A DNA stretch of 64,000 nucleotides. Origin: UBA5072 sp963822145 (GTDB lineage: Bacteria; Bacteroidota; Bacteroidia; Bacteroidales; UBA10428). This document shows positions 56,623 to 64,000 of this stretch, piece after piece. Numbering within the stretch: position 1 is the first letter of the stretch; each line of letters begins with the position of its first letter. The stretch covers positions 744,001 to 808,000 of the forward strand of contig CAWGGG010000004.1 in NCBI GenBank assembly GCA_963822145.1. Reading direction: 5' to 3'. The notes beneath the pieces are model-generated. The model was not told the origin of the DNA and searched no databases. It was given only the letters and a program-made list of their open reading frames with translations. The position numbers and the translations under genes were made by a program.

Positions 56623-56913
56623 ATGCGGAAAAGTAATACCCAAAAGATCAGTGAGGTTATCCTGGAATGCCTGCGTGAAATGCGGATCGACCGGAAACTC
56701 AAGGAGGTGCAGCTGGTAACCCAGTGGGAATCAATGATGGGGAAAACGGTAGCAAACCGTACAAGCAGGATTTATATTAAGAATGGCATCCTCTACATAC
56801 ATGTCACTTCGTCGGTCTTAAAATCCGAACTGTTGATGATGCGGCGGGAAATTGTGGATAAACTGAATGAAAACGCCGGGGAGCGGTTAATAGAGGAGAT
56901 TGTGATCAGGTAG
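56623..56913 (+). CDS. DUF721 / DciA-like protein
   Basis: A 96-residue protein of the DciA (DUF721) family, replicative helicase-operating or nucleic acid-binding factors found beside recF in many Bacteroidota. Motifs WESMMGKTVANRTSRIYIKNGILYIHVTSSVLKSELLMMRREI fit. Ends before intergenic repeats. Confidence 0.85.
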   Translation: MRKSNTQKISEVILECLREMRIDRKLKEVQLVTQWESMMGKTVANRTSRIYIKNGILYIHVTSSVLKSELLMMRREIVDKLNENAGERLIEEIVIR

Positions 56914-56925
56914 TTCTGTTGTGGG

Positions 56926-56952
56926 TTGTTGTGATTGTTGCGATTGTTGTGA
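56926..56952. repeat. Three 9-base TTGTTGTGA units
   Basis: TTGTTGTGA, TTGTTGCGA, TTGTTGTGA in tandem, 13 bases after the DUF721 stop. Low complexity; no function known. Confidence 0.5.
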
Positions 56953-56963
56953 TGGTTTTCCAC

Positions 56964-57005
56964 TCGTCCCTCGTCCCTTGTCCCTTGTCCCTCGTCCCTT
57001 GTCCC
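56964..57005. repeat. Heptamer array TCGTCCC/TTGTCCC
   Basis: Six in-phase 7-base units: TCGTCCC, TCGTCCC, TTGTCCC, TTGTCCC, TCGTCCC, TTGTCCC, with no interruptions. Lies between the DUF721 gene and the stop of the PorP gene (57009). Sequence unlike the other heptamer arrays, but same period. Confidence 0.75.
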
Positions 57006-57008
57006 TTC

Positions 57009-58043
57009 CTAATACCGGTTCAACCACCGATATCTTCTGGCATTGTCACCGAATTTAACAGCGGCCGAGATTTCATGTGATCCCAGGGTGCGGGCACCGA
57101 TGGCATTGAAGGTATAATCAAAGGAGTATCCAAAGTAAAACTTGTCCACCCTTAGTCCGCCCATGATGATCAGGGCTGAACCCTTTCCATTGAAGGATTC
57201 TTCTACGAGGCTGTAACTGCCTCCCGTACGGTAGGACAAACCTGCCCAGTAATCCTCCTTGATATAAAGTCTTGCATTAATATCGATCTGGGCAATAAAT
57301 TGTTCCGTGGTTTTAAAGAGGAAGGAAGGCTCCAGCAGCAAATCACGGTTCAATTCAAAACGGTAACCGGCCATGGCGATGTAATACCTGACCATCCTGA
57401 ATCCGGGGCCATCTTTATCTGCACCCATTTTTAGGGGAGTCTGGAATAGCTGCATGACGGAAACACCGGCATAGAGATTCTGATCGGTATAATATGCGCC
57501 AAAATTGGCATCCGGAATAAAAGCAGATTTGTTGGTGTTCAGGAGCAGCTGATCGTCTTTGTCCAGCAGGTTCATTTTGTCTTCATTGATCCTGAACTGG
57601 TACCCTGTTAAGGAAACCCCAAACGAAAGCTGAGACTTGTCAAGCGGAATATGATAGGAATAGGTGCCCTGTAATCCGGTGCGGTTGAATGCTCCTGCCA
57701 TATCGGTAAAAGCATAGAAACCATAACCGACCCGACCGCTGCGCGACATGACTCGTTTTCGCTTCCGGATGGATGCTGAGCGTGAAATGTAGCTGTTTTT
57801 AAGCATCCTTGTCTGATAACTAGCTGCATAGGTACTTGGAGCATCCTTCATTCCGAGCCATTGCTCCCTGGCTGTGATGTTGATGGCTGTGTACCCTTCG
57901 TGCCCCGCCACGGCAGGGTTGAGCAGGAAACCATTCATCATATACTGACTGTATATGGGCAACTGCTGTGCCTGAACCTGAAATAGGCTCAAGCTTAACA
58001 AAGCCAAAGCAAACAGTAAAGTAATATGTTTTGGTTTATTCAT
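57009..58043 (-). CDS. Type IX secretion PorP/SprF-family outer-membrane protein
   Basis: A 344-residue PorP/SprF protein. Signal peptide, then QQLPIYSQYMMNGFLLNPAVAGHEGYTAINITAREQWLGMKDAPSTYAASYQTRM, the clear family start, and a beta-barrel body. In Flavobacterium, SprF helps export an adhesin whose gene sits beside it; the neighbour here is the type B sorting-domain protein. Separated from it by a 14-base tandem array. Confidence 0.93.
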   Translation of the reverse strand: MNKPKHITLLFALALLSLSLFQVQAQQLPIYSQYMMNGFLLNPAVAGHEGYTAINITAREQWLGMKDAPSTYAASYQTRMLKNSYISRSASIRKRKRVMSRSGRVGYGFYAFTDMAGAFNRTGLQGTYSYHIPLDKSQLSFGVSLTGYQFRINEDKMNLLDKDDQLLLNTNKSAFIPDANFGAYYTDQNLYAGVSVMQLFQTPLKMGADKDGPGFRMVRYYIAMAGYRFELNRDLLLEPSFLFKTTEQFIAQIDINARLYIKEDYWAGLSYRTGGSYSLVEESFNGKGSALIIMGGLRVDKFYFGYSFDYTFNAIGARTLGSHEISAAVKFGDNARRYRWLNRY

Positions 58044-58056
58044 GCTCCCTTATTCA

Positions 58057-58140
58057 ATCTTCCTTCTTTGATCTTCCTTCTTTGATCTTCCTTCTTAGAC
58101 CTTCCTTCTTTGATCTTCCTTCTTTGACCTTCCTTCTTCC
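58057..58140. repeat. 14-base tandem array ATCTTCCTTCTTTG x 6
   Basis: Six units of 14 bases, exactly 84 bases, with variants ATCTTCCTTCTTAG and ACCTTCCTTCTTTG. Each unit is two heptamers. The reverse complement resembles the purine array at 15415-15470. It fills the gap between the T9SS type B gene and porP, about 15 bases upstream of the porP start on the minus strand. Confidence 0.85.
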
Positions 58141-58144
58141 ATCC

Positions 58145-59167
58145 TTAACGTATAACATTCACATACCCTGTCATCGGTGCTACGTTGGCCACCTTTATAT
58201 CCAGCACAAAATAATAGGCATCCATGGGCAACTCATTGCCGGCCATGGATTCACCTTTCCAGGGATTGTTAAAGATGTCATCGGTTCTGTATATCAGCCT
58301 GCCCCACCGGTCATAAATCTCCAGGATGGCATCGGGAAAAAGCTCTATATTGGGAATCACCCACATATCGTTCTGCCCGTTCTGATCTCCCGGGGTAATG
58401 GTGTTGGGCATGTTGGCAAAGAGCAGGTATACGTCGCACACTTCCAGTAAAAGGGTATCGTAACCGCGACACCCGTTATTATCAGTAACTTCCACCCAAA
58501 TCTCCTCCGGTTCCGTGCGTTTGCCATCCACCACAATGGGATTCACGATGTCTCCTGTTGACCACTGGTAAGCGGCAAAGGTGCCGGCATCAATCAGCAT
58601 TGTTGAAGAACCGCACAGGGCGGTATCCTTGCCCAGGTCAACAACCGGCAAAGGATTTACCGTCAGATAGGCCGAATCATAGTCGAAGCAATGATCCGTC
58701 CCGGTAATCTTCACCCATACATACCCTTCGGTACCGGTATTGTAAGTTGGACCGGAACTACTGTCGGGCCACAGATAGGTGACAGCTGTCAAATAACTCG
58801 TTGTTGCATTGAATTCAAAAAGATCATTTTCGCACACCGCTTCATCATTGCCAATATCTGCCACAGGGGCATTGATCTCAACACTGGTTTCCATCGGAAT
58901 GCCTGTGCAACCAAATTCGGTTTGTTCGGTAACGGCAATCCTGTGGCTGCGACGGTCGTAATCCCAGCGCAAAACAACAGTATCGTTGTTTTGTCCGCTG
59001 ATGATGGTACCGCCATCCACCTCCCAGAAGAAAACCGAGTTGGGCAGCCCCTGCACACCATAAGACTCCATGAAGCCGGCACAGGCATAAGGCAAGCTTT
59101 GACTGTGCCCGGGCATCACGGAGCTTATGATAAGCAACAGGGTTATTATAGTGTAACGAATGGTCAA
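58145..59167 (-). CDS. Secreted protein with T9SS type B (gliding) sorting domain
   Basis: A 340-residue surface protein. Signal peptide (MTIRYTIITLLLIISSVMPGHSQ), two or three Ig-like beta domains (DSAYLTVNPLPVVDLGKDTALCG...AAYQWSTGD; CENDLFEFNATTSYLTAVTYLWPD), then the type B C-terminal domain (NTITPGDQNGQNDMWVIPNIELFPDAILEIYDRWGRLIYRT..., about 255-340), which directs T9SS export. Next to a PorP/SprF protein that probably assists it. Role: adhesin-like or gliding-related. Confidence 0.9.
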   Translation of the reverse strand: MTIRYTIITLLLIISSVMPGHSQSLPYACAGFMESYGVQGLPNSVFFWEVDGGTIISGQNNDTVVLRWDYDRRSHRIAVTEQTEFGCTGIPMETSVEINAPVADIGNDEAVCENDLFEFNATTSYLTAVTYLWPDSSSGPTYNTGTEGYVWVKITGTDHCFDYDSAYLTVNPLPVVDLGKDTALCGSSTMLIDAGTFAAYQWSTGDIVNPIVVDGKRTEPEEIWVEVTDNNGCRGYDTLLLEVCDVYLLFANMPNTITPGDQNGQNDMWVIPNIELFPDAILEIYDRWGRLIYRTDDIFNNPWKGESMAGNELPMDAYYFVLDIKVANVAPMTGYVNVIR

Positions 59168-59209
59168 CTGAACGAGCTGTTCGGGTGAGAAACTGACTGT
59201 ACGTTACGA

Positions 59210-60154
59210 TTAATAGTTATAGCTGTTAGGAACATAATAGATCGGACCCGTAACAGGAGTGGGGTTCACGATATATACCAGGCTGGTCTTGGTACCAAAG
59301 GCGTAACCGGTAACCGATGCAGGTGAATTGAGATAGTCCGATTTGTGTGAAATAGCCGATACGATACCATTTCCGGTTACACCGGCAGCGGGCAGCAGGT
59401 AATACGTGTACCTGGTACGCAGGTTGTTCTGAACGGTCAGCGCCGGTGAACTGAAATCAAAATCATAATCCGGGGCTGCGCCGGTAAAACCTGCAGTGGT
59501 GCCAACGATGGCCTTGCCAGCCAGGGCATAGTCATATACACTTACCGAGTCAATCAAAGCTGTTCTGATTCCTAAAGCATTGATGTTTTCACGAACCAGG
59601 GAAACCCGGAAAGAATAGCGGGCATGGGCTACGGGAACATTCTCGGTAATGGCTATGTTAATAGCCTGCGCGAGCTGGGGTCCGCATAAACCGGTAAGAA
59701 TGTCGGCTGTGGTGAACTGAGCCGTTGGGGCAGCAGCTGCAGTTACGGCGAGTACGGTTGAATCAGCACTTGTACAACCTCCGAAAGCAGCCGGGGAATT
59801 TTCAAAAACATAGATACGGTAATCACCGGCGGTGGGATAAGTGATCCTCACAAAGTTGTTCGTAGGAGCGCCAATGGTAGGAGCCTGATAAACACCACCC
59901 AGAGCTCCCCAGGTCCAGGTGAAGCCTGCGGTTAAAGCTCCTGTGGCTACATAATTCGGGTGATAGACCGGATCGGGTAGGGCATAATAACCCATGGTTT
60001 TGCCCACGGTAACATAATCCACATTGGTAGGCACTGTTTTGTTAACGTCAAATTGGACATAGGGCGCCGGAGGATTTTGCGCAAACACGCCAACTGTTAA
60101 CAGCATTGTAGTTGCTACACTCAATACAGCTCTCAAAAAGTTCATCTTTCTCAT
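59210..60154 (-). CDS. Secreted protein ending in PVTGPIYYVPN tail
   Basis: A 314-residue protein with signal peptide (MNFLRAVLSVATTMLLTVGVFAQ) and beta-rich body with PKD-like features. No family recognised. It ends NPTPVTGPIYYVPNSYNY, a tail shared with the next gene upstream. Co-located with the type B and PorP genes, all on the minus strand, 43 bases from the type B gene, so probably part of one T9SS surface cluster. Confidence 0.75.
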   Translation of the reverse strand: MRKMNFLRAVLSVATTMLLTVGVFAQNPPAPYVQFDVNKTVPTNVDYVTVGKTMGYYALPDPVYHPNYVATGALTAGFTWTWGALGGVYQAPTIGAPTNNFVRITYPTAGDYRIYVFENSPAAFGGCTSADSTVLAVTAAAAPTAQFTTADILTGLCGPQLAQAINIAITENVPVAHARYSFRVSLVRENINALGIRTALIDSVSVYDYALAGKAIVGTTAGFTGAAPDYDFDFSSPALTVQNNLRTRYTYYLLPAAGVTGNGIVSAISHKSDYLNSPASVTGYAFGTKTSLVYIVNPTPVTGPIYYVPNSYNY

Positions 60155-60429
60155 CGTTGATAAAATTTAATTGTTTAATTAGTACTCTATTGCTTACCCA
60201 ATCCTGGTAGGGACTCGGGATGTATTTACCTGGTTAAATATGTTCAACTCATACTTATATCGTAAAACCGTCATTTTTGTTACACTTTTTTGATAATCAG
60301 TTCAATTTTCCTGATTAAATGGAATGTGATCCCTATCGCTGAAATGAAAGATAACATTGATTTGTATCAATATCGGGATCAAAACGATACAGATGAAGTT
60401 CCGTATGCATTTCATCCTGATCCTACCGG
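60155..60429. other. 275-base gap between two tail-sharing genes
   Basis: AT-rich, with no convincing gene, hairpin or repeat. It would hold the promoter of the 314-residue gene and the end of the next one; no clear -33/-7 pair found. Confidence 0.4.
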
Positions 60430-61401
60430 TTAAGGATTATTATTGTTGGGTACGTAATAATTTGGTCCGGTTACAGGCCTTGGATAAACCGTTATGGTCA
60501 GTGCATTCGACGACACCTTGCATCCGTTCGCTTTGGAGGCTCTGCGGTAAAAATATGTTGTAGTGGAAAGCGGACTGGAATCGTAAGTAGTATTGGTGGC
60601 TCCGGCGATGGCAGTCCATGTACCGCTTGCAGGATTGCTGCTGGTGGTTGAGTAATACCACTGGTAGGTGAACGTGCCAGGACTTGCATTGGCAGAGCTG
60701 GTAAATGCAGCGACGTCATTCCCCGAACAAGTGACCTGGTTTGCCGCAATGGTGCCTCCGGATACGCCTGTCCCGCAAATTAAATCGTTGACCAAATCTG
60801 AAATCGGATCCTCTTCCAGGTCAACCGAATTACCATAATTACAGGTGCTGCTGGTATGTTCCTGTGATAGGTTACAGTTTAATACATCGTTGGAACCGCT
60901 GGAAGCCCAACCACTCGGTACATCTATAGTGCCCCCGATGAATACATTGGAAGGATGGTCATCACTGGTGAAAGAACCCTGGCCGGCCGATCCGGTTTTA
61001 GTAAAGTTGCCCATTATGATGAAATAACTGTTGGCAGCAATGGTTACCTGGTTGGCAATAGAAACATTGCCATAAACGATCAATACGGAACCATTGGCAA
61101 GATTCAGGGAACCGTTATTGCCAATGATCAGATCGCCATAAATTACCAGGGTGTCTTCCACATTCAGCAATCCTCTTTGCAGGGATAAAGACTCGAAAGT
61201 GGCTATTGTACCAACTGTTATTTTGCCATAGATGTTATAAGTGTCATTACTATTGAATGTACAACAGCCCGGGTATGCGCCGTTCCAGTTTGCGGCAGTT
61301 CTCCACGGGCCGTTGGCCGTGATTAAGGTTGAGAAAGTTGCGCCAGAGGAGATCTGCTGAGTGGCAATTACTATAAGTATTAGCAGGAGGAACCTTCTCA
61401 T
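60430..61401 (-). CDS. Secreted Ig-like protein ending in PVTGPNYYVPN tail
   Basis: A 323-residue protein. I place the start at the ATG at 61401, because a signal peptide starts there (MRRFLLLILIVIATQQISSG); an in-frame ATG at 61464 is 21 codons upstream. Beta-helix-like segment in the first half (GDLIIGNNGSLNLANGSVLIVYGNVSIANQ), then an Ig-like domain (GTFTYQWYYSTTSSNPASGTWTAIAGATNTTYDSSPL). C-terminus PRPVTGPNYYVPNNNNP matches the tail of the next gene. Function unknown; likely surface. Confidence 0.75.
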   Translation of the reverse strand: MRRFLLLILIVIATQQISSGATFSTLITANGPWRTAANWNGAYPGCCTFNSNDTYNIYGKITVGTIATFESLSLQRGLLNVEDTLVIYGDLIIGNNGSLNLANGSVLIVYGNVSIANQVTIAANSYFIIMGNFTKTGSAGQGSFTSDDHPSNVFIGGTIDVPSGWASSGSNDVLNCNLSQEHTSSTCNYGNSVDLEEDPISDLVNDLICGTGVSGGTIAANQVTCSGNDVAAFTSSANASPGTFTYQWYYSTTSSNPASGTWTAIAGATNTTYDSSPLSTTTYFYRRASKANGCKVSSNALTITVYPRPVTGPNYYVPNNNNP

Positions 61402-61595
61402 CCGGGAGGGTGGGGTCAGATAATGCATAGCCTCATATCTTATGGTCAAGATATTTAATGACATGAAATATAGTCTAATAAACCATCTGTAGATCTATGG
61501 ATTAATAGCATCAGATGGAAATCTTCCTGTTGAAACGATGTTTTCGCACTAAAGTTACAATTATTGGATGATAATTGAGTCATTGGGGATTAACA

Positions 61596-62327
61596 TCACT
61601 GCTTCAACGCCGCCTTGGTAAAGATATAATCGGGTATATCCTGGTTGAACTTGATGGAAGTGATCCGGTATTCCGTACCGTCTCCTTCCTTGAGCATATC
61701 CTTGAATATTGCTGCGGTGGGGAACCATCGTCCCTGGATCTGACGGACTTCACTTAAATCGGTACGTTTGAGCAATTGTCCGCTCTTTGCGAATAACTCC
61801 TCTTTTAACGGTACATATCTTTCGGCATCCACCCATAATCTGCGTGAATAATAAGCCACATCTTCCACCCTGGCCGTGAGTTCCAGCAAAACTGTATTTC
61901 TGTCGCCGATCTTTTCATTTCCGGTAACCCTGGCCAGGTATACATCCGTTAATTTACGGTTGTCCATCATATCCTCATACGACAGGTCGGATCCCATCAC
62001 CGACTGCCGTAGCATGTGCCCCGAGATCTGTATGGTCCTGTCAGTGGAGGGTGAATAGATCCAAAGCTGGTTTTCCAGCTTCAGCATTTTGGTGCCTTTT
62101 TCCCGCTCCGGGGAGAGGTACTCGGTAAACGATTTCAGGTTGCTGACCGACCAGGATCGGGCCGTGATGGTGCGGCTTGTCCTTTTGCCGTGGATGATCA
62201 TGGTGGATTCCACGATCCTGTTTTCCGAAGCCATATTTTTATCGACCCGGTTAAGAATCGCAAGAGCATCCTGACCATAAACCTGCAAGCCTGATATCAT
62301 TGCTAAAACTAACATTCCCGTTTTCAT
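61596..62327 (-). CDS. LolA-like outer-membrane lipoprotein-sorting protein
   Basis: A 243-residue LolA-like periplasmic carrier family member (PF17131 type). ATG at 62327 begins a signal peptide (MKTGMLVLAMISGLQVYGQ); a TTG six codons upstream is the longer alternative. Body includes STMIIHGKRTSRTITARSWS, EKGTKMLKLENQLWIYSPSTDRTIQISGHMLRQSVMGSDLSYEDMM and WFPTAAIFKDMLKEGDGTEYRITSIKFN. Downstream of the FtsX permeases in the same strand, so it may be co-transcribed with a LolCDE-like complex. Confidence 0.85.
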   Translation of the reverse strand: MKTGMLVLAMISGLQVYGQDALAILNRVDKNMASENRIVESTMIIHGKRTSRTITARSWSVSNLKSFTEYLSPEREKGTKMLKLENQLWIYSPSTDRTIQISGHMLRQSVMGSDLSYEDMMDNRKLTDVYLARVTGNEKIGDRNTVLLELTARVEDVAYYSRRLWVDAERYVPLKEELFAKSGQLLKRTDLSEVRQIQGRWFPTAAIFKDMLKEGDGTEYRITSIKFNQDIPDYIFTKAALKQ

Positions 62328-62391
62328 ATCCCTATAATTTTTCAATATTCACTTTTAACTTTTCATTATTTACTATTCCACTTTTGCATTG

Positions 62392-63672
62392 TTACACTTC
62401 AAGTTCTTTAAAAAGCTGCGCTGTTTGCCTTTTGTAGATTCCAATGCCGGAAAGGGCTGTTCCAACCAAGGTAGATATCACACCGGGAATAAATCCAATG
62501 TAATAATCAGTGAACGTAATTCTTGCACGTATTATATTGGGCATCATAACAGCGGCAGAGGCGTTTTTTGTGAATTCACCGATATTCAACCCGTATTCCT
62601 GCAAAATCCAGGCAAAGCATAATCCGAATGTGGTTCCAACTATTGTTCCGGCTATGCCGATCATCAATGATTCGTAAAGCATGGTGCGGTAAACATGGCC
62701 TTTTTCTTCACCAATGGCCAGCCTTAGCCCGATCTCACCATAGCGGCGAAGTCCGCCGAGCAGTCCCGCATTCCACAAAACCAGGGACATGGCCACCACA
62801 AAAACCGCAGTGATAAGGATCCCCATGTAGGCAGACATATCAATATAAAGCGACATACTTTCCTCGTCACGAAGCCTCCGGATAACCGGTGCATATTCGT
62901 CGTTCCCTGCCGGGAATATGTCGTAGAACTTCTGAACAACAGGATCTGCAAAATCATCATCGTAATACCCCTGCGGAAAGAACCCGACAATCTCTCCGGC
63001 GGCATCCTGCATATCCAGGGCAAGCTGAACATCGCCAATATCAGCAACAACGGTTCCACGGTCCATGGCCGTGGAGCCAAAATGCAAGGTACCGGATACT
63101 GTGAAATTGTAAAACGCCATGCTTCCGTTCATGGTAGAGCCGATGAGTGTGACTACTTCACCCGGACCCACACCGAGTTTCTGAGCGAAATCGTCGCTGA
63201 GCAATATTTCTCCGGGTGAGGCAGGCAACCTGCCCCTGACAAGGGAATTCCTCAGGTTAAGCCTGTCGATTTCTTCAGAATCAGGGGACAGAAGATCAAG
63301 TCCCATACCCATGGCAGCGCCCTGGCTTTTTGTTTCTCCTTCAGGATCCGGCACATCGATAAGGCCACCAAATTTAATCCGCGCTGCCCAATGCATTTGT
63401 GGGAAAGTCGTTTTAAGCTTCTCTGAAATGTCTCCGACACCCAGCATGGCCAGGTCATTCGGAATCTGATCAGCATTTTCGGCATAAACCCCGGTCATCA
63501 CTTTCATATGCCCGGCGGAGAACCTGGCCGTTTGCTCCACCATATCCGTCATGATACCGGTAATGTAGGCATGCAGAAATACGGAAAGCATTACTCCTAT
63601 AGCCACCACCAGAACAGGCAGACGACTCCTGCTTTTATCCCGGATCAATCCCTTGAATAAAAATCGTATCAT
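62392..63672 (-). CDS. FtsX/LolE-family ABC permease
   Basis: A 426-residue permease. N-terminal helix, large MacB_PCD-like periplasmic domain, and three C-terminal helices (MGILITAVFVVAMSLVLWNAG, EIGLRLAIGEEKGHVYRTMLYESLMIGIAGTIVGTTFGL, ISTLVGTALSGIGIY). Overlaps the next permease by ATGA. With a LolA-like gene beside it, it probably extracts lipids or lipoproteins from the inner membrane. Confidence 0.88.
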   Translation of the reverse strand: MIRFLFKGLIRDKSRSRLPVLVVAIGVMLSVFLHAYITGIMTDMVEQTARFSAGHMKVMTGVYAENADQIPNDLAMLGVGDISEKLKTTFPQMHWAARIKFGGLIDVPDPEGETKSQGAAMGMGLDLLSPDSEEIDRLNLRNSLVRGRLPASPGEILLSDDFAQKLGVGPGEVVTLIGSTMNGSMAFYNFTVSGTLHFGSTAMDRGTVVADIGDVQLALDMQDAAGEIVGFFPQGYYDDDFADPVVQKFYDIFPAGNDEYAPVIRRLRDEESMSLYIDMSAYMGILITAVFVVAMSLVLWNAGLLGGLRRYGEIGLRLAIGEEKGHVYRTMLYESLMIGIAGTIVGTTFGLCFAWILQEYGLNIGEFTKNASAAVMMPNIIRARITFTDYYIGFIPGVISTLVGTALSGIGIYKRQTAQLFKELEV

Positions 63673-64000
63673 TGTAATTTCCCCCTTAATGCTTCTGTTG
63701 GATTCATTCTCGCTATTTTTCTCGAAGGAAGGTAACTTACCACTGTGGTAGTGAGCAGCACGATGAAGATGGTAGTAATCACCAGTCCGGCAGTGTACAC
63801 GGGGTACATGGTATCGGCTATTGAAAAGCCATAGTCGCTTGTATCCACTGATAGGGTAATACCGGTTTGGGACTGCCAGATAAGGAAAGGAATGCCGTAA
63901 AGAGCAGCCAAAACAGCTGCCAATATGGCATGCATGGCACCTTCCAGTGTAAAAAGTCCGACGACTTCCGGCCGGGTGTACCCCAGGGCAATGTAGGTGC
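63669..64000 (-). CDS. FtsX-family ABC permease, 5' end cut by window
   Basis: C-terminal 110 residues of a second permease. The frame stays open through 64000 (..TYIALGYTRPEVVGLFTLEGAMHAIL..). Ends with helices LAAVLAALYGIPFLIW, YPVYTAGLVITTIFIVLLTTTVVSYLP and the family closing SRKIARMNPTEALRG. ATGA overlap with the next gene. Heterodimer partner of the 426-residue permease is likely; the ATPase may be further right. Confidence 0.85.
   Translation of the reverse strand, partial: TYIALGYTRPEVVGLFTLEGAMHAILAAVLAALYGIPFLIWQSQTGITLSVDTSDYGFSIADTMYPVYTAGLVITTIFIVLLTTTVVSYLPSRKIARMNPTEALRGKLQ

Noticed and set aside
56926..58140. CRISPR array
   Set aside because: Units are contiguous 7-, 9- or 14-base tandem repeats without spacers, and no cas genes lie nearby.

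Overview
The window comes from a Bacteroidota chromosome, most likely a non-pathogenic member of class Bacteroidia. Signs of this are type IX secretion parts (PorP/SprF, a type A and a type B sorting domain), a complex I locus without nuoEFG, ExbB-ExbD-ExbD-TonB sets, a DciA-like DUF721 gene after recF, start sites mostly without Shine-Dalgarno sequences, and promoter-like TTTG / TAnnTTTG pairs. Finer classification is not possible from sequence alone. I saw no IS element, prophage, CRISPR array, rRNA or tRNA, so this is core plus moderately accessory chromosome.

0-10.7 kb: the tail of an unidentified gene and a lipid-binding lipoprotein; a LytS/LytTR-type two-component pair; then a TetR-controlled tripartite efflux operon (TetR, TolC, HlyD, two ABC ATPases, two ABC-2 permeases) laid out like CecR-YbhGFSR of enterobacteria, with the fused YbhF split into two genes. 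10.8-20.8 kb: nuoABCDHIJKLMN, an 11-subunit complex I with no NADH-oxidising module here. 20.9-28.0 kb: a well-formed promoter followed by a small membrane protein, a PstS-like lipoprotein, a TPR protein, ExbB, two ExbD and two tandem TonB copies of equal length, separated by a terminator. 28.1-32.3 kb: ligA, a very basic small secreted protein, a TPR protein and an outer-membrane protein.

32.3-46.1 kb: a cobalamin-uptake region in two blocks. A cobalamin riboswitch precedes a BtuB-like TonB-dependent receptor and a BtuG-like surface propeller lipoprotein. After a Tat-exported oxidoreductase and a secreted serine protease comes a 13-repeat TPR protein whose stop codon overlaps the start of a BtuF-BtuC-BtuD set. 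TonB/ExbBD encoded about 8 kb upstream could energise the receptor.

46.1-49.7 kb: a glycosyltransferase facing an operon of lipoprotein, VTC-domain protein, DUF4956 membrane protein and DUF2490 protein, possibly polyphosphate-related. 49.8-56.9 kb: gyrB, a giant propeller sensor ending in GAF and coiled coil with no kinase, recF and a DciA-like gene. 57.0-61.4 kb: a type IX secretion cluster (PorP/SprF, a type B sorting-domain protein and two secreted proteins sharing an unusual C-terminal tail). 61.6-64.0 kb: a LolA-like protein and two FtsX/LolE-type permeases, the second cut by the window edge.

Beyond genes, the main structure is a family of short tandem arrays with 7- or 14-base period in intergenic gaps (nuoJ-nuoK, after the DUF721 gene, and before porP), and several divergent or overlapping promoter/operator arrangements.
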